Positions 46,931 to 60,441 are shown, counted from the stretch's first letter. The stretch: DNA of 64,000 nt from Isoetes taiwanensis (GCA_021234155.1 JAJEKV010000009.1:9866546-9930545); one strand, 5' to 3'. The notes: a model not told the origin generated them from the sequence alone. Translations and numbers: made by a program.

Positions 46931-47900
46931 GAGGTGCCGAGTTGACCCTCTTGGCAACTCGGGATCTTGTCTATACTTAAGGCTAGATCTATGTTGTTAT
47001 GAAAACTTAAATCAACTATGTCGGTGAAGAATTTAATCTTCCAGTAAATAATGGAAAATGATTCCCTTCTTACATATATAGCTACTATCCAACTATTGTA
47101 ATATAGTTTCAAGAGAAATACATCCATAATAGATTTATTTAAAACCAAAGCTAAGATTCATCTTCTAGAAAACTCCAAAGTCAGCCACGATCCTGAACAA
47201 AGTACCATCAAGCATCGCCCGAAAGCACCACCTTGCTCAATCAATTTGATGCACTCAAAGGGGTTAGTCCTTGTGACTAAGTGGGGATCCCATAGCTGCC
47301 TCTGCATGCATTAAACATCTTGAACGTCTTGAATAACAAACATAAACGACTCAAAGACACAAGAACCTATGGTGCAACGCTAGACAATGACAACAAAGAA
47401 AACATCATGAACATCATTAGCAGAGAATATAACCAGAGTACAAAACCATCATTAACAAACTCCGGGACAATGGGTAGCTCAGCCAGCCTACATACAGGCC
47501 CTATTAGCAGCATGTTGCCCAGCCAGCTTACATTCCAAGCCCTGTAGCAGGTGGTGGGGTGAACCTCGTATGCGCATACCCTCTCAGCCCACGTCTGGCA
47601 CTGGAGGACCTCTTACCATGGGGTTTCACAAGAGTTGACTGACGTAGCAATCCCTGCCAGGAGAACTAACGCCCGGTGTCACAGAGCACAAATACAAAGA
47701 ACATAGAACAAGTCATGTCGGAACAATCCAGGCCACCGAACCTGGAAGTCCGACCCCGGAGGTTCCAAGTACACAACAAAATACCAAGACACTGTGACAC
47801 AATGACTGAGATGATGACATGTGTTGTTCATTAGTTATTTACCATATACATGTGTCTAAACCATACCCTAGCCACTTGCCGAAGTTGCCCATACAACTTG
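46931..47900. repeat. Dispersed repeat family R1, copy 2
   Basis: Collinear, diverged copy of 27641-28650. It keeps the gccgagttgaccctcttggc hairpin, ttagtccttgtgactaagtg, ggtggggtgaacctcgtatg and ccaccgaacctggaagtccg. Confidence 0.8.
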
Positions 47901-49600
47901 CCCATGTTGAAGTAATAATTTTGGTGATGAAATCCCAATAAACATCAACCCAGGCGATGTAGCAAGCTGGAACCACTTCTTTGGTGTAGATATAGTTCAC
48001 TTCACAACATTAATTTGTTAAGCCATCTTTAGCTATGGTTTTAATGTTTTATAATATAAATACCACTTCCTTAGCTAATCAATTTAGTAACACAATTAAT
48101 ATAGAGCCTCCAAATTACGTCTTTCTAGCTTAAATTCCATAGGGTCTCCTGACCGCAATTGTCTGGAACACTTCTCAAGTAACCCCAATGCTAGCCCCAT
48201 CTCCATGAGCAAGCTCGTACAATTATCTGAGTTATTTACTTATAAAAGACAGATTTATTCTTCCTTAGCATGTTATATTCAAGCAATGCAGAGCACATAT
48301 TATTTCGCATGTTTCATCCAAATCTTTTGCGGCAGGACCTGGGTGTACTCTGTGGATGGTCGGTCCTCAATCCAAACCCTTGAACTTTCTATTGCTTTCC
48401 TTTGAACCACCAATATATGTATTGAAGCTAAATATGAATTACTTAACAAACAATGGACAAAAGTAACAATTGGTAAAAAAAAATATAACAAACAAAAAGC
48501 AAGCAACGTTTCAGATCCGGCACTATGGCAGCTCCCCAAAATGCTTCGATTCTTCTGATTGAAGACTCCACAAGGCAAATCGGCCTTTCTAAGCCCAAAT
48601 CGGCCCTTCCCAGACAGTTTCGGCATGACCCAACGGATTCCACATGGATTAGTCCCTTTCGACCAGCTCTTGGATGCCCAAAATCTGCATACTTTTCAGC
48701 CCTTGCTCACTCAAATCTGGATGCTGGAACCAAATTCGGCCCTTGCTAGGCCTAAATCAATGCCCTCTAATCAATTTCGGCATGTTCTCAGATGAATGGA
48801 TTTATTCCTGATGGCTGTGTAAATCAAAGAGACGAAAATAGTTGTAAGTAGATGGGAAAAGTGCAGATTGGTGACCTCAGAGGTGGTTGGAAAGCTTTTG
48901 CAGAGAGTTGTGAGGCCAAGATTGGTTGGCTTTGAAGAAAAGCAGACAAAGGAAATTGTATGTGGAAGAGCCGAATTTGGAGAAAAAGAAAGGGGATTTT
49001 AGCTGAATCAAAGATCTAGGAAATAATTTTTGGAGCCATCGGGCTAGACTTATAAAAATGCAGAGAACAATGACATACCTGTAACTGCATCTGCCTTTTC
49101 CATCTGCGCATCTGCGCAATGCCCATGTTTAGCAGATGATTAGCACGGATATTTATTTAAAGTTCAATCTAGAAAACGTGAAGGGATTACAAATCCTTTT
49201 CTATAAATACATTCCAATAAAAAAATAGTTTGTTTTAAAAATAAAAAACCCAAAGATAAATTCTAAAAGAAGGAATCTCTAGCCCAAAGGTTAAAAAAAC
49301 CAATAGTTTTTCACAAAAAAAAAAACGAGTTTCCGATCGCCGGAAAAATAATTTGGCGTCCAAAACACGGAAAACCTTAGCGTATATTCATACGCAAAAA
49401 AACCAAAAAGTTTTTCACCGCCGGAAAAACAATCAGTAATGACGGCCGTCAGATTATCAGATATACCCCTGATATGCCAGAATATGCCAAAACCAACCCT
49501 CCCCCTAACGAATTGCCCCCTTAACAGGGGCAATCCAAAAAGGTTGACTACTTAAAGAGAAGTGTTCACCATGTTTAGCCTATAAGGCTGGTGACATAAA
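47901..49600. other. Unassigned region
   Basis: No recognisable gene. 49320-49440 has inverted words (cgccggaaaaa / catacgcaaaa). Confidence 0.4.
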
Positions 49601-49602
49601 AA

Positions 49603-49733
49603 CTAATCATGAAATGAGTTTTCATGAGGTAGTTTAAGGAAAAACATACAAAAACACTTGAGCATAAAACAATAAAAAACGAATCATGAAATGAGTTTTC
49701 ATGAGGTAGTGTAAGGAGGGGAAACACTTAAGT
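49603..49733. repeat. Short direct duplication
   Basis: aatcatgaaatgagttttca, tgaggtagtNtaagga occurs at about 49606 and again at about 49682, with similar downstream aaaacac-aag-taRaa words. Confidence 0.75.
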
Positions 49734-49739
49734 AGAAAG

Positions 49740-50899
49740 CAATACTTTTGTCGTTGAAAGTAGTCAATTTTTGAGGTCCTCAACATCCACCATCTCAAGT
49801 GGATCTGGTCTTTTAGTGACTTCAATTAAATCACATGAAAGACGAGGGCAAAGTCTAGCCTTTGCAATATGTATTTAAGGAACCCTTGGGCATAGTAATT
49901 CCTGCTTGGAATCTGCATTTCTAAAGAAATGCGCAACCCAAACATTATTAGTTCTAGTCCAGACCACAGCATCGTAATCATGTTTCAGCAACAAAAAAAT
50001 GCACATAGAAAGCATTATAATTTCTGATCCAGACCAATGCATTGTGATCATGCTTCAGCAAGAATGTCCTATCCCGTCACTCCTTTTATAACATCTATAT
50101 ATTTTTCATTTTACAGTGAGGGAGGCGACAGTTCCCATGTTATATTCTGAATTCCACCTAGTTTGTCACAAAAAACAAGTTAGGCCTACTTATGATTTGA
50201 AGCACCGCGTTTCTACAACAAAAGATTCTTGTAAATGCATTATTCCACTGTTTGCCATATTTTGAATTTTGCAGTTCCTTTTTACTTGTATCGGAACAAG
50301 ATTAATGGATAAATCATTTCGGCTATCTATCATCCCGACGCTCCAACTCTACAAATGAAAATCATTCTTCTCCACCCCATTGATGAGGGCAACCCATCGT
50401 GCAACATCATCTTGTTCTTTTAAGACGCTACTTCGTTTTTGAAAGAGCTACAAATTCCTGGTCTTAATGCCTCATGGTCTGCTAGGCAATCCCTAAATTG
50501 TCCCATTCAAAACCTGGAGTCTTGCCCAACAGCCGAAAATTATACAAAATTATCCAGATAAAATCTTTTGTGGACAGCTCCATGTGGGACTTAAATTATA
50601 ATGGATATGCTGATTCACCTGATGCTGATTTAATGCTATGTTAGGTGCTGGTGGATACTATCCACTGAAATCCCCAGGGAGCTAACAGTTTTAACTGTGT
50701 GAGACAACAAGGTTTCTGAAAAAAGCACATGCTAACCAGTCTCCTCTGGCCCTCTTCTCCTTGCCGATATATCATACTTTATAAATATGAGAGGGGGAGG
50801 GGAAGCGAGAGGGGAGGAACTAACTACATCAGTGACGCTGCTAAGTTGACAAAGCAAGACACTTTATATATACAACAGAAAGAGTACAAGCTCTCCATG
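49740..50899. other. Region downstream of the HAD gene
   Basis: No gene recognised; should include the HAD gene 3' UTR near 50.7-50.9 kb. Confidence 0.45.
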
Positions 50900-53800
50900 T
50901 CAAAACAATGTTCCATTTGTTATCTTTCTCTGCCGTGGTTCCTTTTCGTGTGCTTGCTTTTGGAGATCCATAAATTCAGATCCCTTGTTTGCAAACAGAC
51001 GCCGCAAGTTAATCACAGACAGTTCGCTGAAACTACTCACTGCAAGATCTGCCTGAGTTAACTCGTACCTATAATGCCATCAACAACTTAAACATTTTTT
51101 TTATCACCTAAAGAGTAAACTAGATAAGCATTACTCACGCTGGATGCGGACCGATCAAAGCTACAGCTTTCATGGTGCAGTTATGCGCAGCTGCTATACC
51201 CCTTGGATCATCCTCAAAAACAACACATCGCGAAGGTGGCCGGTCAAGCTACATAGAAAGTATTTGGAGTTGGAAATGAGAAAAAGAATAACAAGCTGTA
51301 AGGGCTCTTTCATTCTATGTGCACACAATGCACCTAAGCACAGAGTGGGAAGATGCACTTTCTAACTTTACATATCTTTAATGGGAAAATGTGAACAATA
51401 CATATGAACCTTCACAGCTGCAGATAAAAACTTATGAGCACTAGACTCCATTCCATCCTCCTCTGTTACAATGGCCTTTTGCGCAGAAAACCAGTATTAG
51501 ACAAGTTATTTTCCTGAATATATAAGTATTTACAAACGTAATAAAAATACATTTAATTACCTGAAAGTATTTACTAAGCCCCATTCTTTTCAGCGCAGCT
51601 AGCAAATTGACACGGTCTAATGTAGTTGCCACAGCACAAGGGACACCAGCTGTGTACAGTGCTTCTAACCATTCCCTTAAACCCGCAATTGGTGCTTCCA
51701 CCTATTCTTTGCTCATATGAGTTCCAAAGCCTTATGAAGAGAAACATAGAATGACAAACTCATAACCATATACTGTGAAATTTAAGCCAGAGGATGCAAA
51801 CACAGAATGAAAAAATAGTAAAAAACAACAAGCTTCTGAATATACATTTGATAACTCTTCGCAATAGATTTCTGCCAAACGCTCGATCAAGCATCTTGTT
51901 TCTTGTTCTGAACCAACCCAATGTAACACCTAGAAATTTCAGCGAACACTTCCCAAGTCAATAAAAAGCAGCACTAAATAATGTCCAAACTGAAATATTG
52001 CAAAATTATCTTAAATTTCGTAATTATTCAATATAAAATGCTCATCCTTGCCTGAAATTTTATGGACAGCTAGTTTACTCATATCCCCATTGGAAAAACA
52101 GCAGTTTATCTCTCCTTTTGTTTTATTAACATTGGAACAACTCTCAAGAAATGTTTGCATTTGGCCAATGATGATAAAACAATGGCTTCCACCCTTCTCG
52201 CAACATTACAAATGTGATTTAAGCAGTCTAGGCTGATGTAATGCATTGCTATCAGATTTTTGGCTACCCTTTGATATTTTTTTCTTATTTAAATCTCAAG
52301 ACAAGATGTAAGAGATGTCCTAGAAGCTGCCCGGTATAGTTTAACACAGAGTTTTTAGATAGCTGTTCCTTTGAAGCATTTATTGTCATCCTTGTCATCC
52401 TGTGGAAAGCTAAGCATGAAGATGCTTTGAAGCACTGCAAGAAAGTAAAGTCAACAGTAAGCTTACCTTCCGTAAGACAGATTCAGCGCCAGAGCAAAGC
52501 ATGAGCCTCCTCTTTTCTGGATCATCAGTGATAGTTCTGCCTGCAACAAATTTTAAACACTAAATTATTAACCCCTATTCATCAAAAGCTCGGCAACAAC
52601 ATGCTGGCATCTATAACACAGAAACAAACCTACTTCGGTCGCAAGCCGCTTCCATGCCTTTAGCCTAACCCTTCGAGTATCTGCCTGGAAAAATAAGATT
52701 AGAATGCATGTTACTAATTTTGCTATATGTAAAAATGGATTATCCGAAATCATGGCAACACCCACCTCAAACAACTTTCAAGACATCATCATCCCATGTG
52801 CTTAAAATATGGTTCACTAATCTTAGAGCAAAACTTTTATGCACTAGGCCCTGATGTCAGGGTGTATCCTTAATATGTCCTAGCAGATCCTCCGGAACAA
52901 TATGGGATGCTCGTCAACAAGTATTCCCCTTCCTTGGGTGCATCTATCTGACAAAGGTTTATTTCGGGACTAACGACAATTACAGCTCGGAAACGGGAAA
53001 AATGTTCAATACAGGTGCCACAATGGTACTCTTTATGTGTAAAGCCTTCAGATTGCTTAAAAGACTAAATATTGTATAAAAAGGTGGAAGGCCCTATCAA
53101 AGTAGACAGGTGTTTAGAAGCATGAGTCATGAGCGTAATTAGCAAATAATACATGGTTGAAACAGGCATAACTAGCAAAGAGATCCGACAAAGACTTACC
53201 AATACATTGTCCCATGAGTAAATCAGCCCAAACGCTTCATCAGGCTTCATGGCATATCTTATTCTTTGTAGGCCCCTTTCACGCATCCTATCATTTAGGT
53301 AGTCCTGGAAAAAGAAATCAAAATAGGTGAAATAACATCTCAAAAACCTTCCAAGCCATGTAATATATAAGTTTAAGCAGGCATAGCATAGCAAACACCC
53401 CTTACCACATCAACACGCAATGGTCGTTGGGGTCTATATGTTGCAAATCCTTCTCCATGCTCTGCACCGATGGCCTACAAAAGATTATGAGAAAGACCAA
53501 ATTTGTTATTATTCTGCACAAACCTCGGCGGCTTTAGTTTATCAATACATAGTAACAGACGTAGTATACAACTAAAAGATATCCTTGTATATATGGTGAA
53601 AGTTGTATAATCTCTATTCACGAAATTCACGAAATTCAAGGATAAACCTTTCCAACTAAGTTTAAATACTGCAGAACAAGTAACCTGCCTGTATTTGGCT
53701 TCTTATGATTAGAATCCAAGAAACCATCCGCCATAATTCACTGGACTATACCTCTTCAGTAAAGAACGAACGAGAAATGTTTGGAACACTTCTACTGCCT

Positions 53801-54024
53801 TCATTGTCACCAGTTCCAGAACCCCTATCCAAAGCTGCCGAGATGGGCATTCTTACTCGCTGAACAAGTACGTCAGAAACTTAAAACTTAAATGAACATT
53901 TAGGCTAAAAATGTTTACTCACTGAAGAACTGGTAGTCCGAAATTGGGCGAGAGATGAGAGGTGCTGAGAAGGCCCAGGACGCAGGGAAGACACTAATCC
54001 ATCCGCGCGTATGCAGCACTCCAT
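50900..54024 (-). CDS. PYRP2: HAD-superfamily phosphatase, plastid, PYRP2-like; complete, 11 exons
   Basis: Exons in gene order: 54024-53923, 53859-53752, 53474-53406, 53304-53200, 52684-52630, 52540-52467, 51929-51846, 51701-51561, 51475-51410, 51248-51139, 51068-50900. Total 1083 nt, 360 aa, all GT-AG and all phases closed. The N-terminus (MECCIRADGLVSSLRPGPSQ) is Ser/Arg-rich and lacks acids until about residue 40, like a plastid transit peptide. HAD motif I is IYSWDNVLADTRR, motif II ATTLDR, and motif III/IV HKFLSAAVK and VVFEDDPRGIAAAH. A conserved plant tail follows (SELSVINLRRLFANKG, FMDLQKQ). This matches the Arabidopsis family that includes AtPyrP2, the phosphatase dephosphorylating the aminouracil phosphate intermediate of riboflavin synthesis. 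The exact substrate is inference; other members of this HAD group are uncharacterised. Confidence 0.88.
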
Positions 54025-54113
54025 TCTTGGTTCTGAGAGACCCAATAATGGGAACAAGGTGTTTGCTAATGTTTTTGCTAGTCAAGGGCAGGCCTCGAAT
54101 TTAACCAAGAACA

Positions 54114-54155
54114 ATGCCGCCCTCTATTTATATTTACCGGATTTCTAAAAAACAA
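54114..54155 (-). promoter_or_regulatory. Core promoter (TATA box) of the HAD gene
   Basis: TATAAATAG at 54132-54124 on the minus strand, in CGGTAAATATAAATAGAGG then GCGGC. It lies about 100 bases before the start codon, implying a leader of about 70 nt. It is nearly identical to the DCL1 promoter block at 11008-11045. Confidence 0.6.
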
Positions 54156-54485
54156 TACTCTATAAGGTTTGTGGAGATGATTTCCCAAGGTTTTCTGCAA
54201 TGGTTTCGAATGCCCGCTTTTGTAATGGTTCGATATCATTTTTCCCCTCTTTTTTTTAGAAATTAGGTTTCCTTCCATTTTGGTGGCGGGCATGCATCCG
54301 ACCCCCTGGAGCTGCAAGTGGCTACAGCAGAGTTGCCGGAATTGGCTGGGTTCCTTCTGTTGCATCTGGGTCTTCCATCTGCTGCATCTATTGCGGGATT
54401 TGGCATTATCTGGGCCGGATTTTCTCCTGGGTAGCATGGCTCCTAGATCTGGCTGTCGCCAGAAGAATAGAGTAGAATGGGCCAG

Positions 54486-54560
54486 AGAGCCCATGCCTAG
54501 GTGGTTACTGCTGGTAAAGCGTTTACCGGGGTTCGATTCCCCGGCCAGTGCATCCTCTGT
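54486..54560 (+). mobile_element. tRNA-like SINE head
   Basis: Contains a perfect T-arm (cggggttcgattccccg) with B box GGTTCGATTCC and an A-box-like tgcctaggtgg about 35 bases upstream. No proper anticodon arm or acceptor stem can be drawn, so it is a tRNA-related retroposon or a tRNA relic. Confidence 0.4.
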
Positions 54561-55925
54561 GTGGCCATCACTGTGTTCGTCAAACGATTTTCCTTCAAAT
54601 GATCTTCCTTCCACCAATAGACGATTTTCCATGCTTGCTTTAAATTTCTATTCCGGATTTCTTTCTGGATTTCCCTGTGTTATTCACATTCTTATCTCAT
54701 GCTGGATCAGCTGTCTCTGTGCTTTCTCTATTTTCCTGCCTCTATGTGATGTAGCTGCATGTGCTGCCTTCACCGGAGGTTATCAGGTTGCACATTTTGC
54801 ACCAGGCTCAGGCTTGATGGAACCACTGATATGTGCATGTATTTGCACATTTTGGTGTATCCATTGTTTATACGTGATAATTCAATGGTATTAACAATGG
54901 TTAAAACTTAAATAAAAATAAAAAAGGTTGCACTTAGCGATAAGGTTAAGATTTGCTATTGTTGTATAATGTTTGCTAATAATGGGAACAAGGTGTTTAC
55001 TAATGTTTAGGTAAAAAGGTTTTTGCTACTCAAGGTCCATTTTGTGGAGGGGGAAGTGACCATGTGAAGGCCTAGGCTTTGTTAAAGATGCTCGGATAGC
55101 TTGGGCTTGACCATGAGCTAAGAATAGGTGTCTGGAAGGCATGTGTATTCTGTGTGAGGAGCGTTAGTGCCGATTCTTAGGTCTAAGGGTAGGCATTTGG
55201 AGAGCACGTTTGTTGTGTGTGAGGAGCTTTAGTGCCAATTCTGGGGTGCCAAGAAATTATCCGACGTGATTGTGAGGCTTTGGTTTTGAAACTTTAACTG
55301 ATTATGAGGCTTTAGCAGGAAAATCCTTTAACAAGAGGAAAATGTTCAAGAAGGTTATTTCTAGTGGGAGCCCCGGACTGCCTCGATTGTCGGATATGTT
55401 TATCCTACTGCCCAGGCTTTTAGGCGCCTCTCGTTTCGATTATAGTCACTCATTTCATTTTGGAATATGAAATACGGGGACTTAAATCTTTACTAAAATA
55501 ATTGAATATCTTAATAACAATATTTTGACCAACACAAGCAGCAAGCTAACATGATTATTTTTTGTATTGCTACCCATCTCTGAATCATTGTTGTAAGAAA
55601 AGCAGCAGACCCTCTTCTTGAAACTGAAACGCCGATGTTGCTGGCCCTGCAATCCTCAATAGCACTATATTATGAGGCCCAATTGTCTCCATATAATCAA
55701 AGCTTTTATGACAACTCTTATTTTGGGGAAGGGATCCAAATAAATAGCTGGGAAGACCATAGTACAACTGTAGCGCTATTGACATCGACATTTTGATGGT
55801 ACGATAAGTCAAAGAATTTCGATCTCTTGGGATCCCCGTCCATCCTTTCTGTCCTCATTTGCCTCTTAGCTGTCGAATCCAGTCTTCATTTCCTCTGTCG
55901 TCGCCCATTATCCCAAATCCTCTCC
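54560..55925. other. Unassigned region
   Basis: No gene recognised. 55085-55240 contains a local duplication (aggtgtctggaaggcatgtg / aggcatttggagagcacgtt, tgtgtgaggagcKttagtgc). Confidence 0.45.
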
Positions 55926-56157
55926 TTGGAAAATGGACGCACCTAATCTGGTCCCCCGAGATGCTTCCTCTCCGCTGCCCAATCCAGACAAGGTGCAAAA
56001 CGCTGTAGCTCTTGCCGCTTCTTTGGCTCCAGTGAACTCAACCCTGTCCTCTTCTATAGCACACATCCGTCAGCATCACTTTTGGCCAAATCATGTCTTG
56101 CCATGATCTCAACCTAGTTTAATGGAATGTTGATTGTCTTAGAACTTTGTTTACTTT

Positions 56158-56535
56158 GTGGGTCTTTATATCTCTATTCAGTTTAAAACTGACCGCCCTC
56201 CAAGGGCATTCATTCAATTTGATCTTCTCCAACCACCCCAAGAAATTGAATTTTTTGACTTATTTGGTGCTAAATGTATTTTTCTACTAAACTGGAGTAA
56301 ACTTCCCCCTGTCTGCTTGGTCTACAATAAAAGATTGCATGGAGGATTAAAATGCTCGCCTCATACTTCGACAACCAATCATGGAGAAGAGGAGGAAACA
56401 CTTCCAGGTGAAAACTCTACCGAAAAATGTGAAACTTCGACCTCAATTGTAGAATCCAGCGAACTTTACATGAAAAGAAATATGAGAAAGAGCTCCAGAA
56501 GTATGGAAATATCAAGGTTCTTACAAAGGGCCTAG
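56158..56535 (+). pseudogene. LINE ORF1 fragment
   Basis: 126-codon frame with the DRPPRAFIQFDLLQPPQEIE signature followed by LPPVCLVYNKRLHGGLKC. In intact L1 ORF1 the latter would be a C-x2-C-x4-H-x4-C knuckle, but here several cysteines are lost. An upstream frame from ATG 55934 (MDAPNLVPRDASSPLP) is probably the same ORF1. Confidence 0.6.
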
Positions 56536-56724
56536 AACACTATGGAGACAACCACCAGAAAAAATTAGTCTTCAACAAGCAAGAATATAAGTATAGCAAA
56601 ATTCAATAAAGAAAGCCCATCGTTCAAGATTTATAGAGACAAAGTTCCAAAAATAACAAAGAAATATACCACTCAACCAGCTGGTCCAGTTGGAAAAACT
56701 ATGTCTTCAATCAGTACACTATCT

Positions 56725-59700
56725 TTTTTTTTTTGAAGAACTGTGTCAGCAATATATTAAAAGAATGGTAATGTTACAAAGCAAGTGAGGAGGAAGGAGA
56801 ACTGCCCCAAATAGACAGTGATACCTCGACACTCCACAACAACTGCAACTCTACTGCTGTACAAACTGGCCATCACCATCTACCACACCCAAGAAGTCCC
56901 GCCAAATGGAAAACTTCCGCTCTACTAATCCCGGGAACACCAAAAAGCTTTGAAATAGCTTGTACCGAAGTCGAGGAATCGAGAGGCCGCAGTCACTGAA
57001 TCCCCGAAGATCCACAACCGCTTCCAAATCAACCACACCAACCAAGCCACGCGACACGATGCAAGGCTTGCCGCCGCATGAGCCGCCAAGCACCGTGATA
57101 TACATGAAGCAAAGAATTGTTGGCTATTCAATCTCACCTCAAAATGCAGCCCCGACCCAATCCCAGGCAACCCGCAAGTGAGGGCATAAAACCGCACAAT
57201 GCTCCACAGTCTCACGATGAAGGCCACAACAAGGGCAAAGAGGGCTCACACCCGCCTAAACCCGACTCACAAGGACATTCACCCCGATACAAATTTGCAC
57301 CACCGCCACGAAGGTACCAACCCTCCCTGGGGAAGTGAGCTCCATGTCCACGCCCAAACCGAAGCCATCGAGAACCCGGAAGCTGCAGACCACTTGCCTC
57401 GAAGGGGGCGAGTGTCATGAATAGCCAACACCCTTAACAAGACCGCACAAAACAAGAAGATACAACATCCGGATGAACCTTCCAAACCCGCACCACCACA
57501 TCACCCCGAGGGACTATAGGTATGTGTAGCGAAATACTCCCCGCCACTTGTTCCCGTGATAGCCCTGGCCACCGCCCTTCAGCGAAAAGCGAAGCTCGAA
57601 AGAACTCCCCACGGCTAGCCGACCATCCCAATACCAATCCTCCAAGGTGAGCACAAGAGCTTCGCCTCCAACGGCCTCGTCCCGAGCATGCACATGGCGA
57701 CCAAGGGCAAGTAATGCGCAGGGGTAGAGGAACCCACAAGAAAGGAGAAGAGTGGCGATAAACCGAGGCATAATCTAGCCGGAAGAGCACACGCGACGTG
57801 ATCCCAAGCCCGCAACACCCCGTGAGAAAAGGGGATGCATGTGGGAAAGGCCTGAGACCATACAACAAAGCCCGTGGCAACTCTACATGCACGCATCGAC
57901 TTTCCAAATGCCACACAATGGCGAAGAGATTGCCACAATAGTGCCGCACTGTGAGAAGAAGATGCTCCATCCCGCAATGCTCCAAATAAACTTAGAGACC
58001 AACACCTTACTATGCGATTGCCAAATCCGAATGGCCAAGCCCCCATCCTCCGCAAGGAGACACTTCCACCAAGCCACTTTAACAATCGCCTTTCATCATC
58101 CCCCCCCACAAAAATTTCAACAATCTTATCCAAAGCACTCAGATCTTACCCTCGAGCTAACATCGCAGATGTCAGATACACATGAGTGCTACAAAGCAAT
58201 CGACTTGGCAATAGTGATCCTACCTCGCCATGGACAACTTGCTACCCTTCCACCAATTGAGGTGTTTCGCAACCCCCGCAAAATCTCATCCCACACCCTC
58301 CCCATGGAAACATCCTCCAAAGGGAATACCCAACTGAAATTTAGTACACACATTACCCGAAGCACCTTCCAAGGGAATAGAGCCAAACAAGGGGGAGGCG
58401 AGTCAATCGGGCCCATAATGCGAGCATTTGCCCCAATTCAGAAAGAATGCCCGAGGCCAAGGAGAAAGTATCCAAAGAAACCCTTCACATTCCGCAAATT
58501 CCTCTCTTCGCCACCAAGAAGAGAAAAGTGTCATCGGCGAACCGTTAATAATCTGCTGACTACCATCCTGCATCCAAAGCCCATCCACCACCCCTCCTCC
58601 ACCGCAGCCAAAAACAATCGAGACAAAGGCCTCCGCCACAATCGTAAACAAAAATGGTGCCAAAGGGCACCCCTGACGCACCCTCCGCCTAAGGAGAAAA
58701 AAGGGGAGGGTTCACCCCGGCACACCACCATAGCCCCGTGCTGACCTATGCGACTTCATGATCGTTTCTCAAAGCGTGGACCACAGCCCAACGCTAACAT
58801 CATGGCGATAAAGAACTCCCAACGGACACTATCATAAGCTTTGGCAAAGTCAAGCTTAAGATAGGCAATGCCTTGACTGCTCTCCGCCCAATAAAGGCCC
58901 TCATAAGTCTGCGGCAACATTAGTCAAAATGTTCCTCCCGTGAATAAACCCGGTCGCACCTTACTAATGGAAGAAGTCAACACCGGCTTCAACTTCTCGG
59001 CCGGGCTTTCGCATAATCTTGTACACGAGAGGACAACAAGGATATAGGCCTCCAATCATTAATAGTAGAAGGTCGCTTAACCTTAGGAATCAAGGAAATG
59101 CATGCGGTATTCAAGATCCTATCCATGTGAGAAGACCGCAAAGAACTCAAGATACACCTGGTACAATGACTCACCAGCCCACTCCCAATAAGTCCGAAGA
59201 ACTCCACGGGGATGCCATCCAGCCCGTGACATTTATCCTTGGCCATGCACATACATGCCTCCGCTAAATCCTCTCCGGAGAGCTCCTCGCTCCAAGCTCT
59301 CACGCTGGTGAGGCAAAATAGATGGCTTAATGACCCCCAAACAAGCTCTCATCTCCTCCTCCTGCTCATAGGGAAGAGTCGCCACGCAAAAAACCCCGAG
59401 AAATGAGCATGCACATACCTCTCGCAACTCAGGGATCCTCCAAAGTCCGCCATCGTGCAAAGCAAGGGACACCATAGATGCCGATATCGCCACGCCTAGC
59501 CGCTCAAGAACACCGACGAACTTGTATCTCCCTCCTTCAACCCGTAAGGGCTGCCTTCACACGCCCTCATGCACTTTAACCCGCTCCAAAGCAACAATAC
59601 GCCGCAACACCGCATTCTCCCTAATGCCATCGGAAGGTCTCATACAATCTTCTCCAACTCCCCGATAAAGACTATGCAACTCCTCGCCCGCACACGCTGC

Positions 59701-59945
59701 CTACCAAAGACCTTAGCAAAACGCTTCACCCTGGCCAACGCAGTCACCATACCAGACATACCCTTCAGAGATGAAAAGGTATCAAGCCACAACTCCTGGC
59801 ACTGGGCCGAGAAATCCGCATCAGCCAGAAGCCGGGTGTTCAAACGGAACACCGTCCGAGAAGGCCGAGAGGCAACCGCACCCTGACTAGACAAAACCTG
59901 ATGGCAGGCTGCAGTGATGAATTTGATCACATGCCAACATCCCAA
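56725..59945 (-). mobile_element. L1-type LINE (- strand), degenerate ORF2
   Basis: A poly(T) run at 56726-56736 is the poly(A) tail on the minus strand. Reading upward: a Cys/His-type zf-RVT end (about 56.93-57.42 kb), then RT. RT is identified by KCHGLDGIPVEFFG and ACISLIPKV then INDWRPISLL (59.0-59.3 kb), RQGCPLAPFLFTIVAEAF (58.6-58.7 kb) and catalytic FADDT (58541-58527). Upstream linker sequence (QCQELWLDTFSSLKGMS) runs to about 59945. Frameshifts are many. The body is markedly more GC-rich than its surroundings. No convincing target duplication was found, and the 5' endonuclease is missing, so the copy is 5'-truncated. Confidence 0.82.
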
Positions 59946-60277
59946 ACCAACAATTCACATTTGCAAGAACCTGGAAAAGGTTCTCCAGAAATAGATATCT
60001 CCCCATCTATTACAACTAATGTAGACTCACAAATCTCTCCATCAACTCTATCGGGGAAGGGAAATGCCAGTTGAAGGACACTCAGGAATTTGAGCAGGAC
60101 ACATTAAGCTCTGGAATTAAGCTCTATATAATTCAGAAAGAGCTAGCTCAGGAGAAGACCACTACTCCCTCTCATCTTACCATTCCACCCCTCCCTACCG
60201 ATTCCTTTTCCATCTCTCCTCCATCTCCACCATGCCCTGAAGACATCCAATCCTCTTGTGAACCAATCTCAAGTTGC

Positions 60278-60441
60278 AAAGCTAATATTGATATGGATGC
60301 AGACAAAGTCATCATTCTAGGAGGAAAGCAATGATGTACCAATGATGACTTTGTCTGCATCCATATCAATATTAGCTTTAGGTTTTATCCTAGAGATGTA
60401 CCAATGATGACTTTGTCTGCACCCATATCAATATTAGCTTT
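60278..60441. repeat. 39-bp inverted and direct repeat cluster at an insertion junction
   Basis: Arm 1 at 60278-60316 is the exact reverse complement of arm 2 at 60341-60379. A third copy, in the same direction as arm 2 with one change, is at 60403-60441. Copies 2 and 3 are each preceded by gatgtacc. Confidence 0.92.

Noticed and set aside
54280-54894. Open frame of 204 codons on the plus strand
   Set aside because: No family resemblance, Cys/Trp/Leu-rich by chance, and it covers a tRNA-like SINE head.
57434-57985. 183-codon minus-strand frame as a separate gene
   Set aside because: It lies inside the degenerate LINE ORF2 between RT and the zinc-binding end, so it is part of that pseudogene.
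57839-58744. Open frame of 301 codons on the plus strand
   Set aside because: Antisense to the minus-strand LINE reverse transcriptase; the real homology is on the other strand.
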